64,000 nt of DNA from Streptomyces hokutonensis (GCF_000376565.1 NZ_BARG01000042.1:120146-184145); one strand, 5' to 3'; positions 49,887 through 58,859 are shown, counted from the first letter of the stretch. Translations and numbers: made by a program. The notes: generated from the sequence alone by a model not told the origin.

Positions 49887-49915
49887 CCAACTCCCAATTG
49901 GTTTAAGGGAGTTGG
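49887..49915. promoter_or_regulatory. Inverted repeat between PPOX and Rieske genes
   Basis: CCAACTCCC (49887-49895) and GGGAGTTGG (49907-49915) flank the AT-rich spacer AATTGGTTTAA. It sits 60 bp upstream of each divergent start, so it could be a shared operator. Confidence 0.5.
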
Positions 49916-49975
49916 ATCCTAGTAAGTATGCAGACCCCCACCCCGGATCCACCCACCCCTCGCTAGCATCCGGTC

Positions 49976-50980
49976 ATGCCTCTGCGTCGGCGCCACGACA
50001 AGCTCGCCGCCCTGCCGCGCGACCCGCGGGCCGACGACTATCCGATGCCGACCGTGCCGTACGGGTGGTACGCCGTGCTCCGGGGCGAGGAGCTCCGGCC
50101 GGGCGAGGTCGTCAGCCTGCACTACTTCGGGCGGGCGCTCGTCGCCTTCCGGGGAGCGGACGGCCGGGCGGCCGTACGGGACGCGCACTGTCCGCACTAC
50201 GGCGCGCACCTCGGCGCGGGCGGCAAGATCGTGGACGGGAGTGTGGAATGTCCGTTCCACGGCTGGCGGTTCGGGCCGGACGGGCGGTGCGTGGCGGCGC
50301 CGTTCGCGCGCCGGACTCCGAAGGTGTCGCTCGGTGGCTTTCCGGTGCGTGAGCACAGCGGGCTCGTCTTCGTCCATGTCGGGCCGGGCGAGCCGTCGTG
50401 GGAGGTGCCGGAGATCCCGGAGGTGGCGTCCGGGCGGTTCGCCAGGCCGATCGACGACGTCTGCCGTGCGCGCATCCACGTCCAGGAGATGCGCGAGAAC
50501 ATCGTCGACGAGTCCCACTTCCACTTCCTGCACGGTCAGAGCGAACCTCTCGTCCAGGACTGGCGGTCCGACGGCCCCTTCGCCGAGGCCCGCGGCCGGA
50601 TCTCCCGGCGCGTGCTCGGCCGGGACATCGACAACACCTTCGACGCGTTCATGTACGGGCCGGGTGTCATGGTGGTCCGCACCCACGGCCCCGCCCTGTC
50701 GCTGACCGCCGTCGCCCTCACCACGCCCGTCGACGACAGCACGAGCGAGCTGCGGATGCTGTACTACGTCCGCAAACCGGCCCGGCTCCCGTTCCTGACG
50801 CCCGTCCTGAAGCTCGTCTTCCGGACACAGGCCCTGGGCGAGGTCCGCGAGGAGCTCCGGATCTGGGACCACAAGATCCACCGGCCGCACCCGGTCCTGC
50901 TCCCCCACGAACAGGGCATCAAGGCCTTGCGCCGCTGGTACGCGCAGTTCTATCCGCGGCGACCCGGCGACGGCGAGTGA
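49976..50980 (+). CDS. Rieske non-heme iron oxygenase (KshA-like)
   Basis: 334 residues. The Rieske 2Fe-2S motif is C72-P-H74 (DAHCPHYGAHLGAGG) and C92-P-F-H95 (VECPFHGWRFG). The C-terminal catalytic domain has the mononuclear iron motif ENIVDESHFHFLHG (one Asp and two His). It resembles 3-ketosteroid 9-alpha-hydroxylase oxygenase (KshA) and cholesterol 7-desaturase-type enzymes, so a sterol-like or other hydrophobic substrate is plausible. It needs an external ferredoxin reductase, and none is adjacent. ATG 49976 follows the divergent control region. Confidence 0.92.
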   Translation: MPLRRRHDKLAALPRDPRADDYPMPTVPYGWYAVLRGEELRPGEVVSLHYFGRALVAFRGADGRAAVRDAHCPHYGAHLGAGGKIVDGSVECPFHGWRFGPDGRCVAAPFARRTPKVSLGGFPVREHSGLVFVHVGPGEPSWEVPEIPEVASGRFARPIDDVCRARIHVQEMRENIVDESHFHFLHGQSEPLVQDWRSDGPFAEARGRISRRVLGRDIDNTFDAFMYGPGVMVVRTHGPALSLTAVALTTPVDDSTSELRMLYYVRKPARLPFLTPVLKLVFRTQALGEVREELRIWDHKIHRPHPVLLPHEQGIKALRRWYAQFYPRRPGDGE

Positions 50981-51119
50981 CCGGTCCGGAGGCTGTTCGG
51001 CCGACGGGCCGCGGTTCACGGCGCGGTGGGCGCATGCTCAGGTCGGGACCGTGCTCGACGCCGGCAGGCGACCTTGCCGTCCGGCGTGTGGAATGTAGCC
51101 AAGGACGGGAGAACTCACG

Positions 51120-51899
51120 ATGGATCTCGGACTGAACGGACAGGTGGCCGTGGTCACCGGTGCCAGCAGGGGGATCGGACTGGCGGTCGTACGGGCGCTG
51201 GTCGCCGAGGGAGTCACGGTCCATGCCGGGGCCCGGAACTCCTCGCCCGGCCTGGAGGAGCTGGCCGCGACCGGGAACGTACGGGTCGTACCGGTCGACC
51301 TGGGCGAGGCGTCGGGACCCGCGCGGCTCATCGAGGCGGCGGGCGACCGGATCGACATCCTCGTCAACAACGTGGGAACGGCTCCGGCCCGTACCGGAGG
51401 ATTCCTCTCGGTCACCGACGAGGAGTGGCTCGCCACCCTGAACCTCAACCTGATGGCGGCCGTCCGTACGACCCGCAGCGCCCTGCCGGTGATGCTCGCC
51501 CGGGGCCGGGGCTCGATCGTGAGCATCTGCTCGGTCAACGCGGCGCTCCCCGACCCGGCGGTCATCGACTACAGCGCCTCGAAGGCGGCCCTCGCGGGCT
51601 TCTCCAAGGCCCTGTCCAAGGAGGTCGGCCCGAAGGGCATCCGGGTCAACACCGTCAGCCCGGGCCCGGTCGAGACCGATCTCTGGCTGGGCGAGGGCGG
51701 GGTCGCCGCGACGGTCTCCGAGGCGACCGGCCTGAAACCCCAGGACGTCATCGACAACGCCGCGCGGACGACGGTGACCGGCCGTTTCTCCCGGCCCGCC
51801 GAGATCGCCGACGTGGTCCTGCTGCTGTCCGCGGACCGGACGGCGAACGTCACCGGTGCGGACATCACTGTGGACGGGGGGTTCATCCCCACCTGGTGA
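51120..51899 (+). CDS. SDR family oxidoreductase
   Basis: 259 residues. Cofactor motif TGASRGIG (13-20), NNVGTAP, catalytic serine in VSICSVNAA, YSASKAALAGFSKAL with the Tyr/Lys pair, VNTVSPGPVETDLW and the final ITVDGGFIPTW. Belongs to the classical NADP-dependent group of unknown substrate. It starts at an ATG preceded by GGACGGGAG. It is 139 bp after the Rieske gene and on the same strand, so it may be co-transcribed. Confidence 0.93.
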   Translation: MDLGLNGQVAVVTGASRGIGLAVVRALVAEGVTVHAGARNSSPGLEELAATGNVRVVPVDLGEASGPARLIEAAGDRIDILVNNVGTAPARTGGFLSVTDEEWLATLNLNLMAAVRTTRSALPVMLARGRGSIVSICSVNAALPDPAVIDYSASKAALAGFSKALSKEVGPKGIRVNTVSPGPVETDLWLGEGGVAATVSEATGLKPQDVIDNAARTTVTGRFSRPAEIADVVLLLSADRTANVTGADITVDGGFIPTW

Positions 51900-51955
51900 C
51901 CACACCACGTGGGTATGCCCCCCGTCGTGAGCACGCCTGGACGGGCGGGGACACG

Positions 51956-51996
51956 CAGGGCGGCGCCGCCCTGGGGGTCCCCGATCCGGGGCCCCC
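51956..51996 (+). terminator. Tandem hairpins after the SDR gene
   Basis: An 18-bp perfect palindrome CAGGGCGGCGCCGCCCTG (51956-51973) runs into an imperfect dyad GGGGGTCCCCG...CGGGGCCCCC (51973-51996). The remainder of the 51900-52197 gap shows no gene. Confidence 0.55.
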
Positions 51997-52197
51997 GACC
52001 TGGGTGTCCCGCACCCCACCCACCGCCTATTGCACACCTGTGACAGCGACCGCACAGCCCCGTCACCCGCTGCGGGAACACTCCGTCTTGTCGCGAAGGG
52101 CAGCAAGCCGAGCGGACCGGTTCAGGTTCCGGGGACGGCCGGCGGTTCCCGCGAATCTCTCGTCGCAGCGCCATTCACATCAGCAGGGGGAACCTCG

Positions 52198-53175
52198 ATG
52201 TCCGCTCGTAACCGCAGGCGCGCCGGCGCCACCGCCATCACCGCAGGTGCCGCCGCCCTGCTCGCCCTGTGCGGTACGGCCTGCGCCGCGCCGGCCGCCC
52301 CGGCCTCCGGCGGAGCCAAGGGCAGCGCCGCGATGGTCGCCGCGGCCGCGTCCACGCACACGCTCACCGTGCCCAGGGGACTGACCATCAGCAACGGCAC
52401 CCGCCACGTGCTCGTCAACGGCAGGTCGATCGACTTCGGCACCACGGTCCGTGACCTGGCCTGGAACCCCACCGGCAGCAAGGCCGCCTTCATCGACGGA
52501 CACGGCAACCTCGTCGTCTCCAACCCCGACGGCACCCACCGCGTCACCGTCGCCGCCAACCCGGGCGGGCAGACCTGGTCCCACCCCACCTGGCAGGTGA
52601 CCGCCGCCGACCGGACGAACCAGATCCCCGCGAAGAACAACATCGTCTTCTCGGCGAAGATCCACGGCAGCACCGTCCTGGAGGGCGTCAAGGCCACCGC
52701 CGACCACGGCAGGCCGGCCCGGATCAGCCTGAACGGCGAGCCCGGTGACGCTGCCCTCCCCCAGACCGACAACACCTGGCCGAACGTCGGCGGCAAGTAC
52801 GGCTCGGCCGTCTACGAGAACACCCACACCGGCGAGGTCTACATCCGCGACGACTACCTGCGCCAGCAGGGCGGCGCGCTGGCCAAGGGTTCCGAGCCCG
52901 CGCTCTCCCCCGACAACGAGGAGGTCGTCTTCGTCCGTTCCGTCCACGGCCACGACCACCTCTTCGTGGAGGACCTCGGCGGCTCCACGACCACCGTCAA
53001 GGACGTCACCCCCACGGCCACCACCGACTACACCGAACCGACCTGGTCGCCCAACGGCAAGACCATCGCCTTCCGCGCCCCGACCGGCACGTACACCATC
53101 ACCAAGACCGCCCACGGCTTCGGCCGGCCCGTCAAGGTCTCCACCCACACCGGCCTGCCCGCCTACCGCGGCTGA
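52198..53175 (+). CDS. Secreted TolB/PD40-type beta-propeller protein
   Basis: 325 residues. The N-terminal signal (RRRAGATAITAGAAALLALCGTACAAP) may be a lipoprotein signal ending at GTAC, although the lipobox is imperfect. The body contains PD40-like blades: VRDLAWNPTGSKAAFIDGHGNLVVSNPDG, PALSPDNEEVVFVRSVHGHDHLFVEDL and EPTWSPNGKTIAFRAPTGTYTI. Such proteins bind peptides or glycans or act as scaffolds, and no catalytic residues are evident. AGGGGGA precedes the ATG at 52198. The last 13 bp overlap the convergent downstream gene. Confidence 0.87.
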   Translation: MSARNRRRAGATAITAGAAALLALCGTACAAPAAPASGGAKGSAAMVAAAASTHTLTVPRGLTISNGTRHVLVNGRSIDFGTTVRDLAWNPTGSKAAFIDGHGNLVVSNPDGTHRVTVAANPGGQTWSHPTWQVTAADRTNQIPAKNNIVFSAKIHGSTVLEGVKATADHGRPARISLNGEPGDAALPQTDNTWPNVGGKYGSAVYENTHTGEVYIRDDYLRQQGGALAKGSEPALSPDNEEVVFVRSVHGHDHLFVEDLGGSTTTVKDVTPTATTDYTEPTWSPNGKTIAFRAPTGTYTITKTAHGFGRPVKVSTHTGLPAYRG

Positions 53176-53753
53176 CCACCGCGGGCGAGTTCGGCCCGCA
53201 GCTCCGGCAGATGCTGGTCGGCCGTGTCGTGCGGCAGATACTCGACCACATCGAGAAAACGGAACAGCACCTGGCTCTTGGTGACGGCGAACTCGTAGTC
53301 ACCGAACCCCACCACGGCACCCAGGTCCCCACGAACAGCGCCCCGGACGACATGAGCGGTCATGTCGTCCGGGGCTTCCGCCGTCAGCCCCCGCCGCGCG
53401 TTGGGCCGCGCCAGATACGGGCAGACCATCGAGGCGTACAGCATGCACGCCCGATGCCCCGGCCCCTCCAGCGTCGCCGCCATGTTCCGGTACGGCCGCC
53501 CCGCGTCGAGCGCCTCCCGAATAGCCGAACTCTCGGCACCGCCGACCACCCGCCACACCGCCCCCTTGGGCATCAGCGTGCCGCACACGGAACACAACCG
53601 CCGCCGAGCACACTCCGCACTCCGCCCGTAGTCCGTGAGCGCGAACTGCGGCTCGCCGCCCTCCCACGGAGTAATGGCAGGCACGGGATAACCCCGACCG
53701 TCACGAGGCCTGCCCTCGACGGTCACCGGCATGGGAACGGAATCGAATCGCAC
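53163..53753 (-). CDS. Conserved hypothetical protein with CxxC motifs
   Basis: 196 residues, soluble. LCSVCGTLMPKGAVWRVV, preceded by another cysteine (SAECARRRLCSVC), suggests a small zinc-binding knuckle (about residues 48-60). HRACMLYASMVCPYLARPNARRG (about 100-125) holds two more cysteines and a histidine. The rest (AVVGFGDYEFAVTKSQVLFRFLDVVEYLPHD) is mixed alpha/beta. GTG at 53753 is the apparent start, and the ATG 21 bp later is an alternative. I do not recognise the family. Confidence 0.75.
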   Translation of the reverse strand: MRFDSVPMPVTVEGRPRDGRGYPVPAITPWEGGEPQFALTDYGRSAECARRRLCSVCGTLMPKGAVWRVVGGAESSAIREALDAGRPYRNMAATLEGPGHRACMLYASMVCPYLARPNARRGLTAEAPDDMTAHVVRGAVRGDLGAVVGFGDYEFAVTKSQVLFRFLDVVEYLPHDTADQHLPELRAELARGGQPR

Positions 53754-53802
53754 ACCTCATGGTCGGTCACGCGGGCGCGCGGCGCGACGGCCGTTTGGAG
53801 AT

Positions 53803-55032
53803 TCAGCGGTCCGGTGCTCCGCACAACCGCCCCGGCAGCTCCACGCGGTGGGCCAGCCTTCGGCCCCATCGTCGGCTCGGTACTTCGACGTACCTGTACG
53901 TCAGGGCGCACAGCGGCAACAGCACGGCGACGAAGGCCAGTTCGGCCACGGGACTGTCCTGCCGCAACCGGCCGATCGTGCCGTCGGTCACCGCCAGCAG
54001 CACCGGATGCACCAGGTAGACCGAGTAGCTGACCGTTCCCAGCCAGGTCAGCCAGCGCGGAACCCGTCGGCGGCGCAACGCCAGACCGGTGCCGAAGGTG
54101 AGGACAGCCAGGAGGAAGGCCACGATCCAGCCGCGCCGGGTGAATGGGGCCCCGCCCGGCCCGTCCCCGTTCCACATCGCACTTCCCACGGCACAGGCGA
54201 CCACCACTGCGGCCGTGCAGGCCACGCGCCGCCGGCTGCTCCAACCTCTCTCGGCCCGGTGGACGGCGCTGCCGAGGAACATGACGGCGAGGATCACCAG
54301 CCCCTCCCACATGGGGACCGTGCCGTTGAAAGCGACCAGGACGAGCGCCAGCACGCCGCCCAGTACGCCCCCGAACACGCGCAGCGCGGGTGACCCGGCG
54401 CTCGCACAGCCGATGGCGGCCACCATGGCGAGCGAGGCGAACGTGATCAGTGGGCCCGTGCCGATCACGCCGGAGAGAGCGGAGGCCGGCAGCACACCCC
54501 CTGCCGTCGCACTCACGACGGCGAGCGCTGCCAGGGTGACGGCGACCGTTGCCGACCGCTGATGAAGGCGGACCGTGAACAGCCCGACGACCAGCAGATA
54601 GAAGGCCATTTCGTACGAGAGCGTCCACAGCACGAGAAGGAGACTGGGCGTCCCCAGCAGTTCCTGGAGCAAGGTGACATGGGCGGCGACCACCGCCGCG
54701 GCACTCTGCCGACCGAAGTCGGTGCGAATCTCGGCGCAGCCCGCCAGTTGGAGAGCCAGAACCGCGGCGACGGCCACCACCAGCAACGGATACACGCGGA
54801 AGACCCGCCCGATCCAGAAGGTCCTGACGCACCCCTGGCGCTCGAGTGACGCGGGGATGATGTAGCCGCTCACCAGGAAGAACAGCATGATGGCGTACCG
54901 GCTGGTGTTGAACTGCGGCATCAACTCCCGCCGGAACTCCGCCATGAAGGCGTACGACGAGTGGTCGAACACCACGACGAGCGCCGCGATACCGCGCAAC
55001 GCGTCCAGCCAGTCCCGGCGTTGAGACTTCAT
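53803..55032 (-). CDS. Acyltransferase 3 family membrane protein
   Basis: 409 residues with about ten membrane helices. Family hallmarks are the N-terminal RRDWLDALRGIAALVVVFDHSSY (catalytic His after the Arg-Gly segment), FFLVSGYIIPASLER, FWIGRVFRVYPLL, and the C-terminal SYSVYLVHPVLL with YRYVEVPSRRW. Such enzymes O-acylate sugars, macrolides or wall glycans at the membrane. The start overlaps the stop of the sigma-partner gene (55029), so it belongs to the ECF sigma operon and may be part of its output. Confidence 0.92.
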   Translation of the reverse strand: MKSQRRDWLDALRGIAALVVVFDHSSYAFMAEFRRELMPQFNTSRYAIMLFFLVSGYIIPASLERQGCVRTFWIGRVFRVYPLLVVAVAAVLALQLAGCAEIRTDFGRQSAAAVVAAHVTLLQELLGTPSLLLVLWTLSYEMAFYLLVVGLFTVRLHQRSATVAVTLAALAVVSATAGGVLPASALSGVIGTGPLITFASLAMVAAIGCASAGSPALRVFGGVLGGVLALVLVAFNGTVPMWEGLVILAVMFLGSAVHRAERGWSSRRRVACTAAVVVACAVGSAMWNGDGPGGAPFTRRGWIVAFLLAVLTFGTGLALRRRRVPRWLTWLGTVSYSVYLVHPVLLAVTDGTIGRLRQDSPVAELAFVAVLLPLCALTYRYVEVPSRRWGRRLAHRVELPGRLCGAPDR

Positions 55033-55625
55033 GAGTCGTCCGGCAGGGCGATCTTCACCGGAACGCAGGGTTCGGCTTCGCTCCTGGTCGCGTAGAACTC
55101 GACCGCGCGGGGCCGGGAACTGCCCTTGGTGTTCTCGAAGGCCAGCACGTTGCCCTTGCGCAGGGTGCCCTGCCAGGTGCTCGGCTGCTTCCAGGTGCCC
55201 CGAAGAGGGACGAGGGGGACGAGGTGGCCGTACCGATCGACCTTCGAGAGCGGGGTGACTTGGCTGCGCTCGCAGACGTAGCCGGGAGGGAGCAGGTCAA
55301 TGGTCACCTTGATGCCCCACGGGCGCACTGTGCTCGCGAGTTCGCGCTGTGCCGCGACATCGATGGCCTGGTCCTGGAAGGTGAGCGTGACAGTGCCGTC
55401 GTCGTGGCGCTCCACCGCGTAGGCCTTCGACCCGGCCGGCACGCCGGGCACCGTCACCGCGGCGAGCCAGGCCACCGCACAGGCCGTCAGCACTACGGCG
55501 ATCCGGCGCGGCGTGAAGAACCGGCGCGCGGAAGGGCGCTCCTCAGTCCTGTCCGTCTCGCGCAGCAGGATCTCCCGCTTCAGCTCGGCCAGCAGGCGGT
55601 CCTCGAACGTCGTCCTCGTGCTCAT
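55029..55625 (-). CDS. Single-pass membrane partner of ECF sigma factor
   Basis: 198 residues. A cytoplasmic N-terminus of about 40 residues (FEDRLLAELKREILLRE) is followed by one membrane helix at about 42-60 (RRIAVVLTACAVAWLAAVTV). The outer domain of about 130 residues starts AYAVERHDDGTVTLTFQDQAIDVAAQRELAS. It contains VCERSQVTPLSKVDRYGHLVPLVPLRGTW and ends with EPCVPVKIALPDDS, with two cysteines. Gene order (sigma, then membrane protein, ATGA overlap) suggests an anti-sigma or signal-input role. No zinc anti-sigma motif is visible. Confidence 0.8.
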   Translation of the reverse strand: MSTRTTFEDRLLAELKREILLRETDRTEERPSARRFFTPRRIAVVLTACAVAWLAAVTVPGVPAGSKAYAVERHDDGTVTLTFQDQAIDVAAQRELASTVRPWGIKVTIDLLPPGYVCERSQVTPLSKVDRYGHLVPLVPLRGTWKQPSTWQGTLRKGNVLAFENTKGSSRPRAVEFYATRSEAEPCVPVKIALPDDS

Positions 55626-56233
55626 GTCTCTCTCCCTACGACGTACGCCAGTGCTGCGTCCGACGTCGTCTTCGCGACCGTGGGATCCGCCTCGCTCCGC
55701 AGTGCCTTGCGCGCCCGGTGGAGTCGGACCCGGGCGGTGACCTGGCTGATGCCCAGTACGGCCGCCGCCTCGGTGACGGTGAGCTGATCCACCGCGATGA
55801 GCTCGATGACGGCCCGCTCGCCCTCGGGAAGTCCCGCCAGCGCGGCGAGCATCCGCCGGGCCGGTCTCTCCGCGTCGAGCCTGTCCTCGATGCGGGCGAT
55901 GTCGTCGGCCTCCAGCAACCGGCGTCCGGAGAACCGCAGATCGCGTTCGGTCTCCCGGGCGATCCGGCGGCGTTCCGACGACACGATGTTGCGTGCGATG
56001 CCGTACAGCCAGGCCGTCTCGCTGCCGAGGCGCGGCTGGTAGGAGTGGGCCGAGTCGAGGACGGCGAGGAAGATCTCGGCCGTCAGGTCGGCCGCCGTGT
56101 GGGGGTCGTTGACCCGGCGGGCCACGAAGCGCATCACCGCGTCCACGTGGCGCCGGTAGAACTCCTCGAACAGCCGCGGGTCACGTACCGCCGCGGCAGG
56201 TCCACCGCCCCGTAACGGTTCCACGCCATCCAC
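55622..56233 (-). CDS. ECF RNA polymerase sigma factor with TTA codon 7
   Basis: 203 residues. Region 2 is at about 20-85 (LFEEFYRRHVDAVMRFVARRVNDPHTAADLTAEIFLAVLDSA, ETAWLYGIARNIVSSERRR), and region 4 is at about 130-185 (LAGLPEGERAVIELIAVDQLTVTEAAAVLGISQVTARVRLHRARKAL). GTG 56233 has AAGGAG 6-7 nt upstream. An in-frame TTA (56213-56215, codon 7) makes it a likely bldA target. It forms an operon with the membrane partner and the acyltransferase. Confidence 0.92.
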   Translation of the reverse strand: MDGVEPLRGGGPAAAVRDPRLFEEFYRRHVDAVMRFVARRVNDPHTAADLTAEIFLAVLDSAHSYQPRLGSETAWLYGIARNIVSSERRRIARETERDLRFSGRRLLEADDIARIEDRLDAERPARRMLAALAGLPEGERAVIELIAVDQLTVTEAAAVLGISQVTARVRLHRARKALRSEADPTVAKTTSDAALAYVVGRET

Positions 56234-56474
56234 CGGCGGCTCCTTCTGGTCGGAGGCTCCCCGGCCTCCTCATCGTCGGAGGCCCGTGGAGTGCTGCGAA
56301 GTCACTTCACCTGTTCTTGGGCCGGGGCACGAAAAGCGTTACAGGAAGGTCGTCCGAGCCGATCGGAAGGGACGAACGCCCCCGGAAACTAGGCCATTTT
56401 GCAGATGCCCCCGCCCAACACCCCCTCATAGGGTCCATGACACACCACCCCGAACCAGCCGCCCGAGGAGTCCC

Positions 56475-57326
56475 ATGAGTACCGATGTTTCCCGCCGCCA
56501 GGTGCTCGCCGCCGGAGCGGCGGTGGCCGGAGCGGCTGCGCTGGTCGGCGGGGTTGCAGGAACGGCCGATGCGGCGAGTGTCGCGGCCGGTACAGGTGAG
56601 GAGAAGTCCAAGGTGAAGCCGACGATCGTCCTGGTGCACGGTGGTTACGCCGATTCCTCCTGCTGGAACGCCACCATCAAGGAGCTGCAGCACAAGGGCT
56701 ACACCACGATCAGCGGCTCGAACCCGCTGCGGGGTATTCCGACCGACGCCCCCTACATCGCCAGCCTCCTGGACTCCATCAGCGGACCCGTCGTACTGGT
56801 CGCCCACTCCATGGGCGGAACCGTCATCACGAACGCCGCCGCCGGGAAGAGCAACGTCAAGGCACTCGTCTACGTCGCCGCGTTCGTGCCCGAGGTGGGC
56901 GAGACGCAGGGTGAGCTCATCACCAAGTTCCCGGGCAGCGAGGTGGAGCCGGTGAGCGTGCCGGTGCCGTACACGAAGGCGGACGGTACGACCGGGATCG
57001 ATCTGTATCTGAGCAAGGACGGGCAGGCGGCCTTCGCGGCAGACATCTCCACCTCCGACTTCAAGGTGCTCCAGGCCACGCAACGGCCCTTCGACGCCGA
57101 CTCCTTCACCTTCCCGACGACGGCCGCGGCCTGGAAGACCATTCCGGTGTGGGGGCTGGTCGCCGGTCAGGACAAGGCGATCCCGCCGGCCTGCGAACGC
57201 TGGATGTACAGCCGGGCGAACGCCCGCAAGGTCGTCGAAGTGCCTGGCTCGTCGCATGTCGTGATGCTCAGTCACCCCAAGATCGTCGCCGGTCTCATCG
57301 AGGACGCCGCCAAGGCGACCGCCTGA
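56475..57326 (+). CDS. Exported alpha/beta hydrolase (Tat signal)
   Basis: 283 residues. The Tat signal SRRQVLAAGAAVAGAAALVGG occupies about 6-32, and the mature enzyme begins about residue 35. Alpha/beta-hydrolase landmarks are VLVHGGYADSSCW (oxyanion region), nucleophile S112 in VAHSMGGTV, the acid in VAGQDKAIP and H in PGSSHVVMLSHP. It resembles esterase/MES-type hydrolases (pyrethroid-hydrolase or methylesterase-like) frequently secreted by Streptomyces, with unknown substrate. CGAGGAG precedes the ATG. It is divergent from the ECF operon across 241 bp. Confidence 0.92.
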   Translation: MSTDVSRRQVLAAGAAVAGAAALVGGVAGTADAASVAAGTGEEKSKVKPTIVLVHGGYADSSCWNATIKELQHKGYTTISGSNPLRGIPTDAPYIASLLDSISGPVVLVAHSMGGTVITNAAAGKSNVKALVYVAAFVPEVGETQGELITKFPGSEVEPVSVPVPYTKADGTTGIDLYLSKDGQAAFAADISTSDFKVLQATQRPFDADSFTFPTTAAAWKTIPVWGLVAGQDKAIPPACERWMYSRANARKVVEVPGSSHVVMLSHPKIVAGLIEDAAKATA

Positions 57327-57346
57327 CGCGCACGAAGAGAATGAAG

Positions 57347-57380
57347 AACGCCCCGGTCCGTCTTCACGGACCGGGGCGTT
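57347..57380 (+). terminator. Intrinsic hairpin after the exported hydrolase
   Basis: 15-bp perfect arms (AACGCCCCGGTCCGT / ACGGACCGGGGCGTT) with tetraloop CTTC, 20 bp after the stop. Confidence 0.9.
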
Positions 57381-57528
57381 CCGGCTGCCTACCAGCAGCC
57401 CTCCACCGTGGGTGCCGCCCGCGAAGGTGGCGGCGCGGCCCTGGCCGAGCGCGGTGAGCGGAACGGCCCTCACTCGGTGACCGAGGTGCTCCGGAACGCT
57501 ACCCAGGCGATCGTCCCCGGCTTCGCGC

Positions 57529-58227
57529 TCAGTCGCCGGTGACCGAGATGACGGTGCCGATCTTCGCGTCCTGGTAGAACCACTTGGCGTCGGCGCCGTC
57601 CAGGCCGATCCAGCCGCCGGTGCTGTCGGTGCCGTCGGTGCCTTTGCCGAGGCTCTTCCCCTTGTAGGAGCGGGTGACGCCGACGTAGACCGGCGTGTTG
57701 TCGGCGTCGCGCAGTTCGACCGCGAGCGTGACCTCCGTGTACAAGCCCACTCCGTCGGTGGAGCCGGTGACAGTCACCACCTTGGTGTCGTGCTTCGCGT
57801 ACACGGTCAACGGCCCGACGAATGCCGGGCTGTTGGAGGAGTCCGAGGTCAGCGGCATGACCCGGCCCCCGAGGAACAGGGCACGCTTGGTGAGTTCCAG
57901 CGTGCCGGCGGCGGGCACCGCGGAGGCGGCGGAAGGCGACGGGGGCGCCGACCGCGACGGGGACGGGACGGCGGGCGCGGCGGCACCCGGGAGCCGACGG
58001 CCGCCGTTCTCCTTCCCCGCGAGGTCCAGGGTCAGCGCGAAGCCCACCAGGGTGAGAGCAACCGCAGCCGCACCCAGCGTGCCGGCCGTCCGACGGCGCG
58101 CCCGGCGCACCGCACGGCCGCGGACCTGGGCGCCGGTGAGGACCGGACGGGCCTCCTGTTCAGCGGCCAACTCACGTAGCGCGAGCGAGAGTTGATCGTT
58201 GGATCCGTTGGAGAGTTCATCCGACAC
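57529..58227 (-). CDS. Membrane partner (putative anti-sigma) of ECF sigma factor
   Basis: 232 residues. A cytoplasmic tail of about 48 residues is followed by a membrane helix at about 50-70 (TLGAAAVALTLVGFALTLDLA) and a Pro/Ser-rich linker at about 80-105. The outer beta-rich domain includes LELTKRALFLGGRVMPLTSDSS, TVYAKHDTKVVTVTGSTDGVG and GGWIGLDGADAKWFYQDAKIGTV. The start lies inside the sigma gene end (11-bp overlap). Same architecture as the partners at 15966 and 55029. Sequence gives no direct anti-sigma motif, so the role is inferred from order and topology. Confidence 0.78.
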   Translation of the reverse strand: MSDELSNGSNDQLSLALRELAAEQEARPVLTGAQVRGRAVRRARRRTAGTLGAAAVALTLVGFALTLDLAGKENGGRRLPGAAAPAVPSPSRSAPPSPSAASAVPAAGTLELTKRALFLGGRVMPLTSDSSNSPAFVGPLTVYAKHDTKVVTVTGSTDGVGLYTEVTLAVELRDADNTPVYVGVTRSYKGKSLGKGTDGTDSTGGWIGLDGADAKWFYQDAKIGTVISVTGD

Positions 58228-58738
58228 GGCCGCTCTCCTTCCGATTCCGAACCGGCACGTCCGCCTCGTCCGGAGTCAGCTGCTTCGCCAGTGCCGCCCG
58301 TCCCCGGTACAGCCTGGCCTTCACCGTCCCCACGGGCGCACCCGTCTCGGAGGCTATCTGCTCGACGCTCACGTCACACAGATGGTGCAGGACGATCACC
58401 ATCCGTTGTGCGGTGGGCAGTTGGCGCAGCGCGGCGACAAGTGCCGTGTGATCGGGGTTGGGTCCGGGCGTGGACACGGGCGGTGGGGTGCGGCGCACCA
58501 GCTCCAGCCAGCGTCTGGCCCGGCGCCAGCGGCTGACCGCCAGCCGCATGGCGACGGTACGGATCCACGCCTCGGGTGCCTCGTCCGCGAGGAAGTCCCC
58601 ACGCCGGTCCCAGGCCCGTACGAACGCCTCCTGGACCACGTCCTGCGCCTCCTCGCGATCGCCGGTGAACGCCGCGAGCTGGCCGGTCAGACGGGGGAAC
58701 GCGGCGGCGTAGAAGGCGTCGAACTCGTCCTCGGTCAT
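58217..58738 (-). CDS. ECF RNA polymerase sigma factor
   Basis: 173 residues. Region 2 is at about 5-70 (FDAFYAAAFPRLTGQLAAFTGDREEAQDVVQEAFVRAWDR, EAWIRTVAMRLAVSRWRRARR), and region 4 is at about 100-150 (LRQLPTAQRMVIVLHHLCDVSVEQIASETGAPVGTVKARLYRGRAAL). SigE-like actinobacterial group. It is coupled to the membrane partner downstream and divergent from the sigma-like fusion gene at 58860, with 121 bp between the starts. Confidence 0.92.
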   Translation of the reverse strand: MTEDEFDAFYAAAFPRLTGQLAAFTGDREEAQDVVQEAFVRAWDRRGDFLADEAPEAWIRTVAMRLAVSRWRRARRWLELVRRTPPPVSTPGPNPDHTALVAALRQLPTAQRMVIVLHHLCDVSVEQIASETGAPVGTVKARLYRGRAALAKQLTPDEADVPVRNRKESGRVG

Positions 58739-58859
58739 GACCTCACCGGAGTCTCGGAATTCCCGTGCAACCCGACCGCCGCACCGTGCGTACAGGAAAG
58801 ACGACGAACACGCGTCTCAGGATCCACTCCCCCCTCAGTTGTATCGGAGGACCACCGAA

